57,500 nt of DNA from assembly GCA_900095095.1 (NCBI GenBank), contig FMBT01000493.1:1-57500 (forward strand), read 5' to 3'. The stretch is from Fragilariopsis cylindrus CCMP1102 (Eukaryota; Bacillariophyta; Bacillariophyceae; Bacillariales; Bacillariaceae). Under the pieces are notes generated by a model that saw only the letters and a program-made list of their open reading frames with translations, was not told the origin of the DNA and did not search any database. Position 1 is the first letter of the stretch. Each line of letters starts with the position of its first letter. Shown here piece after piece: positions 20,585-32,684 of the stretch. The translations under genes were made by a program, and so were the position numbers.

Positions 20585-22896
20585 TTACTCATCAACATCC
20601 TCCATGGACGATTCTCTTTTCTGTTGTTTCGTCATCTTCTTGGTGGAACTTTTTCTCTTGATAGAAAGCGTACGTTGAGACTTCATCGGCATGTCACCAC
20701 TTGTATCTAGGATTTTCCCTTCCTCGCTCAACGGATCAATCGAGCTAACACGATCCAATAAGGAGAATATTCGTGCTGCACTCTTTTCGGTTTCCTTACG
20801 ATCAGCAATATCTTGAAATGCTGCACCCAAACCAAATAAACTAAATAAGATAGCGAAATTCGAGGTCAAGAAATCATTGAAGCCAAATTGATTTGAGTAA
20901 TTAAACAAGAGCCAACCACCCCAATACATTTGGAGTGCATTAATCCATTGTTGAATAAACATAGAAAGTCCCGCAAGGACGCCCTATGGTAATAATATTA
21001 ATACGAAAGAAAGAAAGAGAGAGAGAGAGGTGAGCAATGAAGAAAACAACGAAGTAAAAGGAAGCAACATGCATAAGTGAACAATGATCGTACCTGACGG
21101 AAGCCATCACGGATATAATGCTCGTCAGAGTTATCCAATGCTTCTTTGAACATATTGAATCGTTCTTCTTCCATAGTCAATGCAGAAACAGTTCCCATGT
21201 TGAGGAGTGTCTCGACGGCGATGCCACTTGGACTTGTCGTTTCTTCTTTTACAGTTTCTACTCCCTCATCTTCACCATACATGCTTTTCATTTCTAAATT
21301 CGTTGCGAATCCCATGAGAGGAATGCCTAGTAACAAAAATAGAGTAATAACAATAAATAGATATAGTAAATGAAAAAGTTAGTTGTTTGTTTTCGATCTA
21401 ATCTTTTTCGCCATACAGTAGTCATACTGATGTCATTTTTCCACAAAAACAAAAGTATTGTCACTTACATGCTACGGCAAGAAGAGCGAAAGGCCACATA
21501 TACTGTTGATATTTAAACGATTGGTATGTTGAGAAGGAGAAAACAAAAACAAAATGTAAGAGGCATTCTAATAAGATGGCTGTGTTGGTAAAATCGAAAC
21601 AGTATTACAAACATGATAGTTCATAAATTGTTTTTTTTCTTCAAAAACTTACAATAAACGATAAGATTAAACCTGTCAATACCGACGATAAAGCTATTAA
21701 TAATGATCGGATTGGGTCTCCAGTAAATGTTTGAATCCGTGTTGCATCCTCTTGTAGTTCTGATGTAATCTTTCCAACACTACGTTGATCAAAGAATGAA
21801 ACCTCCTGGCGGATCAAGGAATGGAATGTCCAATCACGAACGCGTCGATTCATACGTTCGGATGCATTACCGAATCCCCAAAAGGTTAACATATTACCTA
21901 TAACACAAACACAAACTAAGATAGCCCAGTAAGCTGATAGCGTAAAGGATTGATCTTGCATTCTATCAGATTCGTACGACCAGTAATCCTCACATGTGTC
22001 GTAAATGGTTGTACTTAATAATTCATCTGTACAAGCATAAATTCTTACGTATAAAAGATCAATTGTTTCTGTAAAAGTAATGAATGTATGAAAGAGAACA
22101 AAAGGGGGAAGGGAAGAGAAAGCATTATCAATAACAAAGTTCGTGAAAAATAAGAAGACGAGACATATATATATATATACATATTGGATCATACAAACAT
22201 AAACACAAACACAGACACGAGTATCATACTTGTACTTACGTGCAAATAATAAACCCCAAGATGGGAAGACGCTGCCAGCCATCAATGCACCTAATGCACC
22301 AGCAAGAAGATAAAAAGCATCAGGTGATGCTAATTTTCGTGCACGAGCAAGATTGAATGCTGATAGTTCATCTTTTTCATCATTGCCGTCATCATCATTG
22401 TTGCTCTTCTCATCGGCATTATCTTCATCATCGTCTAATTGTTTACTACCTTTCTTCTTCGTAGTCGTCTTTTTCTTTGTTGATGACGACGACGACAGCA
22501 TACCATCGAGTAAAAGTGTTGATGCTGTACGACCTTGTGCTTCCACTAAACGTTTATAAAATCCTTTTGGTTTGTCCATTAATTCATCATGAGAACCAAT
22601 TTCTTTGACCCGTCCATCACCAATAAATGCAATCCGATCAGCATTCCGGATTGTAGCTAACCGATGTGCGATAACAATACATGTTCGATTATTATCTTCC
22701 ATTAATTTATTTAATGCTTCTTGGACAATTGACTCACTTTCGTTATCTAATGCTGATGTTGCCTCATCCAGCAATAGAATTTCAGGTTGTTTTAATATTG
22801 CACGTGCAATAGCTATTTTTGAAGAAATGAAAAGAAGTGTGTGGGTGTATGTTTAGTTTGAGTCCTATACGAATATAAGGTGGATCTTATGTAACC

Positions 22897-22934
<38 letters not shown>

Positions 22935-24827
22935 AAAGAAAAACGTACCTATTCGTTGTTTTTGTCCACCTGACAATTGAGTATTGGAACCACCGTTAAT
23001 CATTGTATCAAAATTATCAGGAAAATTCATAATGAAATCATATGCATTCGCTTGCTTTGCTGCTTCAATAATTTGTTCACGACTTATTTTGCTGCCATCA
23101 TCATTGTCATCATCACATCCGTATGCAATATTATCAGCAATAGTTGCATCAAATAATATTGGTTCTTGACCTGTGTGTTGTAACGAGAGAAAAAGAGACG
23201 GAACAAAGTTGTTTTGGTTGGCGGGTGAGCATTTATATAGAAGAGAATAAAACAAATAGGGGGGGGGGGGGGGGAGAACAGGACAGTGATTGACAGGACT
23301 GACTGATAGATAATAGACAACGAGGTGGACAACAATAATGAACGTGACGTCAACGACAACGACAAAATTAACGACAACGATAATAAATAATAACGTGAAG
23401 TAATTTTTTACGTACCAACATATCCAATTTGATCTCTATACCATTTCACATTAATTTGTTGTATATTCGTACCAAAATATTCCACTTTACCTTCCTAAAA
23501 TTGGATATAGTATGAAGATGGAGGAAAAGAATGCGTTTGATTATAAAGAAGTAATAGTGAGAAGACATACAAGTACATTTTAAGGATGGAGAATAATAGA
23601 AGCTCAACATGAAACTCAACGCAATCAAAATAACGTAACGTACATTTGGATCATAAAATCGTTCAATTAATCCCATAACAGTGGATTTACCACCACCAGA
23701 AATACCACATAATCCAATAGTTTCACCTTTATATATTTTTAATTTAAAACGATCTAATATTAATTTATTGGGTCGTGTGGGATATGAAAATGATACATTC
23801 CTGAAAACAATTAATGGTTGTGCACCTGATTCATGAAATTTCATTGGTACTCTATCAAAGCCTAATTGACTTTCACTTTTCGTTAATAATGATAATGATG
23901 TTGGTGGTGGACCTCCACTACTACTGATAATTGAATTCTTTTTCATCATACCATTAGTACCATTACCTTCTGCCATGGCTTTGCTTTGTGTATCCACCAA
24001 TTTTTTATAATAGGTATCATCTTGTGACATCAATTCATCATGTGTACCAGTTTCAACAATCACACCACCCATAACAACAGCAATCGTATCAGCATTACGG
24101 ATTGTACTTAATCGATGTGCAATAATTATCGTGGTACGTTTATTTAGTTTATCCGAGATGATATTTTCTAATGCTTCTTGTACAATTAATTCAGATTGTG
24201 AATCTAATGCACTCGTTGCTTCATCTAATAGAAGAATTTTGGGATTACCCACCAATACACGTGCAATTGCAATACGCTGTTTTTGACCACCACTTAATTG
24301 TGATCCTTTATCACCAACATGTGTTTCATATTGATCTGGTAATGACATAATAAAATCATGTGCATTCGCTAATTTTGCAGCATTTTCAATTTGTGTTTGG
24401 ATTTCTTCACCACTTGAATTAGATTGACTACTTTTACTAATCCCATATTCAATATTTTTTGCAATTGTGGTGGCAAATAATTGTGGTTCTTGTCCAACAT
24501 ACCCTAATAAACCACGTAAATATTTGACATTCAAATCACGGATATTAATACCATCTAATGTGATCGTACCATTAATTGGATCATAAAAACGTTCTAATAA
24601 TTTAACTGTGAAAAGCAAAGGAATCGAATGCATTGATGCGGAGTGTGAAAGGAAAGGAATTGGACGATGCATATATGCGGCCGGAGTAGAGTAGAGTAGA
24701 GTTAACGGAGTGGAGTGAAGTTCATTTCATCGAAGGCGTGCGCGTGCGTGATGGATGCATGGGTTGTGGTGTATAGATGGACGGGAGATTCCGTGGAATG
24801 AAAGTAGAGGAGTCCATGCGGTACGGT

Positions 24828-24868
<41 letters not shown>

Positions 24869-26811
24869 GGAGTAGGAGGGAGAGAAAAAGGATTGTGAAT
24901 ATAGTGAGCGTACCGTCCGACACTAAATGAGAGGTAAAACGCAACACAGTAGAACACAAGTATAAAACAAACGTATAACGTACCAATTGTTGATTTACCA
25001 CCACCCGATGGACCAACAAATGCAATAGTGGATCCTTCTTTAATTTGAATGGATAGACCATTTAATATTTGATGCGATGGTCTTGTTGGATAATTAAATA
25101 TAACGTTATTAAATTGAATATTCCCTTGCACATCTTTTGGATTCGGTGATAATCCTTTATCGGATAAAGAATTAATTTCATACGGTGGTAATATAGCTTT
25201 AATCCGTCCTTTCGGTGTTTCAATGGATTCATCAAACGCAATACTACTATTACGTCCGCTACTAACACTATTAGTATCATCATTACCATTATCCTTCTTC
25301 TTGTCCTTCTTATCTTCGACGTGATAAATAATTTCTTCACTAGCAGATTTACCTTCCCCAGGAATACGACGGATGGAGGTTAATGCTTGTCCTGCTGCAA
25401 CCTTAGCAGTGGAAAACGTTTCTAAAAATGTACCCACTTGACCAATCCCTTGTGCTGCAAATGCAATCCCCAACATTGCGCCAAATACGTCCGGACCTGA
25501 ACTTCGACATGTAATGTTGGTTGTAACACCACCCGATGGATCACAGCCAGTATTTTGGACATCAATATAGATAAGATAACACCCGTACAATGTTAATATA
25601 ATATACATAATCAAAAACGATCCTAACATCATACCATTGACAAATCCTTGTTTAATTAATGTTCCTGTGGCAATTACAAAAGCATGTTGTGTTGCTTTTT
25701 TATATTCGGTAATAATTTTTGTACAAGCATTTAAACTTAAGACAGTTTTGATACCCGAGACTGTACTGTAGGCAATCGAACCAGCTGAACTATAGGCTTG
25801 TGCCGATCGTTCAGATTTGGTTTGATTTAATTTCACCACATTCATTGCAAAAAATCCAATGACTGGACAAAAACTTAATACTACTAATGCGACACGCCAT
25901 TCGGCATACAAGGCATATACAACACCACCCACACCAGTGGTAAAAAATTGGACACCTTCGCCAAATTTACGTCCCAAACCTCTTCGATATTTATTCGATT
26001 GTGGATTTAATGTATTGGCAATACCACTAATATTATAAACATCAAAATAAGAAGAATCTTGACGCAATAAAGAATAAAACCATTCTTTTTTTAAATGATT
26101 GGTGCCTTTATACGAACAGATTTCAAAACACATCGTTTGAATTGTACCAATAATTAAGGCATACACACCAATTCCCATTAACCAAAATGCGATACGTTTA
26201 ATAGGATCTAATCCATTAGAGGTTGCGGAACCAATATCAGTAAATGATTTTGCAAAGATAAAGGCTATTGCTGGATATACCTACACATGGTAAGAGGGTG
26301 GTGAGAAACACAGTAGTAGAGTGTGGATGCGTATGGATGGAGAGTGAGTAAGTGACAAGTAGAAAGAGAGACAAGACACAGCACAGCACAGCACAGCACA
26401 GCGGACTGTATAACTATCGACGACGAGAACACAGATACAGACACAGACATAGAAATAGGGACAGACACACACACATATTCATATACGTACCAAACCATTC
26501 CCAATAGCAGCCAAAAATCCAATTGTAAAAATAAGTTTCGTTTTTAATTCACCATCATGAAAAACAAATGATAATGTTTCACTGGTTGTGGCTGCTTTAT
26601 TAGCCTTGTCCTTGTCCTTCTTGTCCTTATCCTTCTTGTTGTTGTTATTGGCATTGTTTCCGCCATTGTCTTCACCACCACCAGATGCACCGGTACCGAA
26701 TTTTCCCACAACAGGTTCAAAATCGGAGTCGGAACTAACTTCTTCAACGTCAACGTCCACATTATCAGCAATAGTAACAAGTACTTCAGCTTCTTGTCCA
26801 CCTCCACCCAT
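20585..26811 (-). CDS. ABCB-like full ABC transporter with order TMD1-NBD1-NBD2-TMD2
   Basis: Ten exons by eye: 26811-26491, 26280-24984, 24605-23644, 23494-23416, 23170-22949, 22812-22240, 22068-21653, 21502-21469, 21326-21094, 20983-20585. All introns are GT-AG, phases agree, and the total is 4536 nt (1511 residues). TMD1 (about 85-430) has ABCB features. NBD1: GPSGGGKST (about 530), [18 protein letters not shown] (about 643), [12 protein letters not shown] (about 664), [14 protein letters not shown]2 follows directly after a short linker: GISGGGKST (about 840), [18 protein letters not shown] (about 952), [12 protein letters not shown] (about 973), [10 protein letters not shown]. Only then come a charged linker and TMD2 (about 1118-1465), ending without another NBD. 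Canonical ABCB order is TMD-NBD-TMD-NBD. Exon 3 alone encodes the NBD1 to NBD2 join and exon 6 the NBD2 to TMD2 join, so the order does not depend on intron calls. Substrate unknown; membrane not determinable. Confidence 0.93.
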
Positions 26812-28139
26812 AATGATTCTTGTTTTTGATTCTTGCTTCTTTGATTCTTGCTTCTTGTTTTTGATTCTTGATTCTTTTAATCTTTGATTCTTGTTTTACG
26901 AGTGCTAACTTGTAGGACTACATAGAGTGTGGATATCTATCTGTTGCTTTTTGACGATAAGATCGTAATGCCTTTCTTCCGCTGTTCTTGTCTGTTCAAG
27001 TTCAGTTCAATTCAGTTGTTTGTTTCCTCGGTGAAATGAGGGAGTCAAGTCGTGCTGTTCTACTACAGCTCCTCGGTGAAGAAGGCAGTTTGAAAAATCT
27101 AAAATAAAAACGAAATCGCCGTTCTGACTGTGTCATGTAGATTTGCTTCGGCGTTGTATGCATCCCATGCGATGCATGCGATCTAATAATGGACGCACAT
27201 GATGGCTGCAATATCAGAATGGACAATAAAATTTGAAGAATGCAGGATGAGGAGGCGGATGAGATATCTCAATTATTACTTACAGCACTGTACACATGAC
27301 GCAACCAAAACACAACAAGAATACCATACCGATTTTTTTTATAACAAGACGCCGATGATGCTTCTTCCACAAACGAAGTTTGTCTTAGTAGCGCAGCGCA
27401 GCTTAGTTATAATATAATTTCATTTAATAAACTACATAATATTTTTATTTAACAGAGCGAGGTAAATCATTGTTTTTTTTGTATTGAGAGTGATTGATTC
27501 GCTTATTTCATGTAAATATTGATTCGTGATTCTCGAATTGGTTCAAAAAAAAAGGGTGCATGTGCTGGCGTTTAATGATACTTCAAGTGACGAACATTAA
27601 ACAAAAAATAAAATAGTTAGTCAAGTATCAAAAGTGAGTCAGTAAAGGGCGAAGGGCATACTCAAAATGTGATTCAGTCTAATCGTGTCGAGTCACACTC
27701 TATGCTTTTTTAATTAAGATACACCTCCTCCTGTGTGAGGTTTTATGCTTGCTCGTCTATTTTGCTTTTACCTTCTTGTTCTTGTTTATATATGATATGT
27801 GCATTCCTTGTGCTTTATTGCTAATGGGGGCTCTAGGTGGGTTAGTTTATTTCATGAGTATTTGTGTGGATGCTCCTGTCAAAATTGGTGTGGGATCAAT
27901 TTCCAACCAACAGTGACTATTTAAAGTACAGTCCTTGATTGGTTTTTTAGTGAATAATTTTGGAAAACAGGGGTATACTGAAATTACATCCAAAATAATG
28001 GTGGGTTGGGAAGATGATGCTTCCCATTCACAAGTAATATGTCCTAGTGAGGACAGTGAATCAATTCTGTGTTCTGATTCACCTGGTGGTATGTTTAAAT
28101 AATGAAATGTATGTATTTTGCACCATACAATTTTTGATT
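26812..28139. other. Intergenic region upstream of the ABC transporter
   Basis: Probably contains the ABC transporter promoter. TTGATTCTTG-like units repeat at 26818-26896. From 27840 to 28139 the minus strand has a 107-codon frame whose first residues (MRYFVVHFDQK) are the edge of satellite array 2, so I read it as repeat-derived. No other gene is supported. Confidence 0.5.
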
Positions 28140-30945
28140 TTTGATCAAAATGAACAACAAAATATCTCATTTGAAAGGGTTGCAGAGGACAGCACCAGAT
28201 AGGTTGGGTGCACTAGCATCTACATAGAGTACTAGAACATTGTTGTTGCCTCCTACTACTTTTCTGTATGTGTGGTTGCAGAATGGAATTCATTTTGCTG
28301 GTGTTGAAGGCACAAAAACAACAACAACATGATTTTTGATCAAAATGAACAACAAAATATCTCATTTGAAAGGGTTGCAGAGGACAGCACCAGATAGGTT
28401 GGGTGCACTAGCATCTACATAGAGTACTAGAACATTGTTGTTGCCTCCTACTACTTTTCTGTATGTGTGGTTGCAGAATGGAATTCATTTTGCTGGTGTT
28501 GAAGGCACAAAAACAACAACAACATGATTTTTGATCAAAATGAACAACAAAATATCACATTTGAAAGGGTTGCAGAGGACAGCACCAGATAGGTTGGGTG
28601 CACTAGCATCTACATAGAGTATTAGAACATTGTGTTTGCCTCCTACTACTTTTCTGTATGTGTGGTTGCAGGATGAAATTGATTTTACTATTGAGGAAGG
28701 CACAAAAACAACAACAACATGATTTTTGATCAAAATGAACAACAAAATATCTCATTTGAAAGGGTTGCAGAGGACAGCACCAGATAGGTTGGGTGCACTA
28801 GCATCTACATAGAGTACTAGAACATTGTTGTTGCCTCCTACTACTTTTCTGTATGTGTGGTTGCAGAATGGAATTCATTTTGCTGGTGTTGAAGGCACAA
28901 AAACAACAACAACATGATTTTTGATCAAAATGAACAACAAAATATCTCATTTGAAAGGGTTGCAGAGGACAGCACCAGATAGGTTGGGTGCACTAGCATC
29001 TACATAGAGTATTAGAACATTGTGTTTGCCTCCTACTACTTTTCTGTATGTGTGGTTGCAGAATGGAATTCATTTTGCTGGTGTTGAAGGCACAAAAACA
29101 ACAACAACATGATTTTTGATCAAAATGAACAACAAAATATCTCATTTGAAAGGGTTGCAGAGGACAGCACCAGATAGGTTGGGTGCACTAGCATCTACAT
29201 AGAGTATTAGAACATTGTTGTTGCCTCCTACTACTTTTCTGTATGTGTGGTTGCAGAATGGAATTCATTTTGCTATTGAGGAAGGCACAAAAACAACAAC
29301 AACATGATTTTTGATCAAAATGAACAACAAAATATCTCATTTGAAAGGGTTGCAGAGGACAGCACCAGATAGGTTGGGTGCACTAGCATCTACATAGAGT
29401 ACTAGAACATTGTTGTTGCCTCCTACTACTTTTCTGTATGTGTGATTGCAGAATGGAATTCATTTTGCTGGTGTTGAAGGCACAAAAACAACAACAACAT
29501 GATTTTTGATCAAAATGAACAACAAAATATCACATTTGAAAGGGTTGCAGAGGACAGCACCAGATAGGTTGGGTGCACTAGCATCTACATAGAGTATTAG
29601 AACATTGTGTTTGCCTCCTACTACTTTTCTGTATGTGTGGTTGCAGGATGAAATTGATTTTACTATTGAGGAAGGCACAAAAACAACAACAACATGATTT
29701 TTGATCAAAATGAACAACAAAATATCTCATTTGAAAGGGTTGCAGAGGACAGCACCAGATAGGTTGGGTGCACTAGCATCTACATAGAGTACTAGAACAT
29801 TGTTGTTGCCTCCTACTACTTTTCTGTATGTGTGGTTGCAGAATGGAATTCATTTTGCTGGTGTTGAAGGCACAAAAACAACAACAACATGATTTTTGAT
29901 CAAAATGAACAACAAAATATATCATTTGAAAGGGTTGCAGAGGACAGCACCAGATAGGTTGGGTGCACTAGCATCTACATAGAGTACTAGAACATTGTTG
30001 TTGCCTCCTACTACTTTTCTGTATGTGTGGTTGCAGAATGGAATTCATTTTGCTGGTGTTGAAGGCACAAAAACAACAACAACATGATTTTTGATCAAAA
30101 TGAACAACAAAATATCTCATTTGAAAGGGTTGCAGAGGACAGCACCAGATAGGTTGGGTGCACTAGCATCTACATAGAGTATTAGAACATTGTTGTTGCC
30201 TCCTACTACTTTTCTGTATGTGTGGTTGCAGGATGAAATTGATTTTGCTATTGAGGAAGGCACAACAACAACAACAACATGATTTTTGATCAAAATGAAC
30301 AACAAAATATCTCATTTGAAAGGGTTGCAGAGGACAGCACCAGATAGGTTGGGTGCACTAGCATCTACATAGAGTACTAGAACATTGTTGTTGCCTCCTA
30401 CTACTTTTCTGTATGTGTGGTTGCAGAATGGAATTCATTTTGCTATTGAGGAAGGCATACAAAAAACCTGATTTTCTATCAAACTGAACAACAAAATATC
30501 TCATTTGAAAGGGTTGCAGAGGACAGCACCAGATAGGTTGGGTGCACTAGCATCTACATAGAGTACTAGAACATTGTTGTTGCCTCCTACTACTTTTCTG
30601 TATGTGTGGTTGCAGAATGGAATTCATTTTGCTGGTGTTGAAGGCACAAAAACAACAACAACATGATTTTCTATCAAACTGAACAACAAAATATCACATT
30701 TGAAAGGGTTGCAGAGGACAACACCAGATGGGTTGAATGCACTAGCATCCACATAGAGTACTAGAACATTTTTGTTGCCTCCTACCACTTTTCTGTATGT
30801 GTGGTTGCAGGATGAAATTGATTTTACTATTGAGGAAGGCATACAAAAAACCTGATTTTTGATCAAAATGAACAACAAAATATCTCATTTGAAAGGGTTG
30901 CAGAGGACAACACCAGATGGGTTGGGTGCACGAGCATCTATCATA
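28140..30945 (-). repeat. Tandem satellite array 2, 195-bp period, related to array 1 but inverted
   Basis: About fourteen monomers; TTGAAAGGGT recurs at 28171, 28366, 28561 and 28756, exactly 195 bp apart. A five-monomer higher-order repeat of 975 bp is clear: the variant monomer near 28546 (ATCACATTTG, GTGTTTGCC, GGATGAAATTGATT) reappears near 29521. Later monomers (30460-30900) are more divergent. The reverse complement aligns along its length with array 1 (TTTTGTTGTTCATTTTGATC; GCAACCACA; CAATGTTCTAGTAC; GCTAGTGCACCCAACC). 195 is again a multiple of three, and some monomers are open on the minus strand; others are closed by a TGA. No gene is inferred. Confidence 0.93.
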
Positions 30946-31560
30946 CCCATACTTACAAGTGTCTCATAATGCTTAGGTTTCTATGGAGGTTATGAAGGTA
31001 TAGGGTTGCATTAACCACAAATGGGCCATTTAGGCCCCAAAACAGTGTTTTCCACTTTTTTGGGCACCTAAGCTGGATCATCCACACAAAGCACCAAGAT
31101 TAAGTTTCCTTTGGTCTATATGGTGCACCCCATCCATATATTTTGGGATGATTCACCTTTTTGAGTGTACTGTATGTCCACAAAACACTGCAAACGGGCT
31201 ATTTTTGGGGGTTATTTGATGTATGCTGTGTGTGAGCCTACATTATGAGATACCAGTAGGCTTAGGAGAATAAGGTATATAACAGTTCTCCATCCAATAG
31301 GTCAAATATAAACTTCATACCTTGTTTTTCCAAAAAAATGACTTTTTAGGTGTATATATTTGATGCTAAAGTTGTTATTATATACTAGACTAACAAATAC
31401 TAGTAAAATTTGGGCATGATTTAGTTTTTATATTAATTACTAACTCCATGCGGAGATTTATTCAATGCTTTTGACGAAAATTCAAAAGAATGATGTCTGT
31501 TTGAGGGGTGTAAACGCACCAAAGTGGTACTAGTGACTAGTTCTTAGGAATTCCCCCAAA
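30946..31560. repeat. Satellite flank and second copy of the dispersed block
   Basis: 30946-31200 is unique-looking AT-rich sequence. From about 31225 to 31435 it matches 10375-10575 in direct orientation, and 31481-31515 matches the flanks of the MITE-like insertion at 10.6 kb but without the insert. Confidence 0.75.
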
Positions 31561-31996
31561 TATGCCTGTACGGTACAGATCGATGATTGATTCATTCGAT
31601 TGATTCATTCTTGATCTTTCACGTTTTCCCCTCGTACAATCACCACATATTTATTCCAACAGTAACCGCTGCCATTAGGACCGGTACGACTATTCCCATC
31701 ACACAAAGCAAAGCATTCCAGCGAAGCGATGGCAGGAAGGACGAACCAGAATTTTCTTTGTCCAGCCATGTGTCCATCTGTTAAATTATGAAACATCTTT
31801 CCTTTTCACAAGAAATGAAAAAGCAAGCAAACGAAAAGCAACAAAGATATAATAATAACTAGCAGCACAAAAAATACTCAACCAACGAAAGTCTAGTATC
31901 ATTCAGTATTCCAAAAAGTAAAACACATCGAAACGCTTTATCTCCCATCAATTTCAAAGCATGTAAATTTTTGATTTAGTACTGTCATATATCCTG
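31561..31996. other. Spacer upstream of the protease remnant
   Basis: A 63-codon minus-strand frame (31605-31796, SLECFALCDGNSRTGPNG) has a faint secreted, Cys-containing look, but I do not recognise it and cannot support it as a gene. I searched by eye for the catalytic-Cys part of a papain-type protease here and found none. Confidence 0.35.
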
Positions 31997-32290
31997 ATGG
32001 TAAATAGTCGAAACTCTCTGCCTTCCGCTAGAACAACCAACAGCTTATGGAACGGAGCCACTGACTTCCTTGATTACTGGACTCAATTGAATGTTCCTAC
32101 CTCTACCGCTCCAGATCATGGTGTAGTTGTTATTGGATGGGGATAATGCCCTGTAACTGAGCCGGTACCGGATGACGATGTGAACCCATGTGATGTTGAA
32201 GGGATGTCACCTATGGTTGTTGGAGAGTCCTGGATTATGCAGAATAGCTGGGGAGCTACGCGTGGTTATAACCCATATTACAGTGCATAA
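31997..32290 (+). pseudogene. Papain-family (C1A) cysteine protease C-terminal fragment, broken
   Basis: The frame reads DHGVVVIGWG around the expected catalytic His, then a TAA stop at 32144-32146, then SWIMQNSWGATRGYN, which contains the catalytic Asn motif NSWG of C1A peptidases. Upstream SLWNGATDFLDYW also fits this family. The catalytic-Cys half and propeptide are absent. An in-frame stop between His and Asn plus the missing N-terminus make this a remnant. The stop might instead hide an intron, but I see no good GT-AG pair. Confidence 0.75.
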
Positions 32291-32684
32291 TATTATAGTC
32301 AAAATAAAGGAAGTATTTATTTGACTTTCGAGTGCGATGAAGATACTCTAAATATAACTTTAAAAGACAAATCGACGAAGTGGATGGCAGAGAGAACAAA
32401 ACAAATCTACAGTATAGTACGTTTGTAAAATCAAGTTAGAATGGCGCAACGCAAAAACAAAAAAATATTTGATACGTGATTATATTATATTATATTATTT
32501 AATCTTTCTACTGTTGTATTCATTCAGACGAGTACAGTGCAGTACAGTACAATGTTAATGATAGATAACGGCAAAATACTGTACTACAGTACTACCTACT
32601 GTACGTAAAGTTAAATCCGAACCATCAACCATGCAGATAGATTGATGGACATGATCGAGAGAGCGAAGTAAAAGAGATTTTCCT

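Noticed and set aside
28485..30878. Repeated minus-strand frames of about 86 codons in array 2
   Set aside because: Identical frames 975 bp apart come from the higher-order repeat, and other monomers are closed by TGA.
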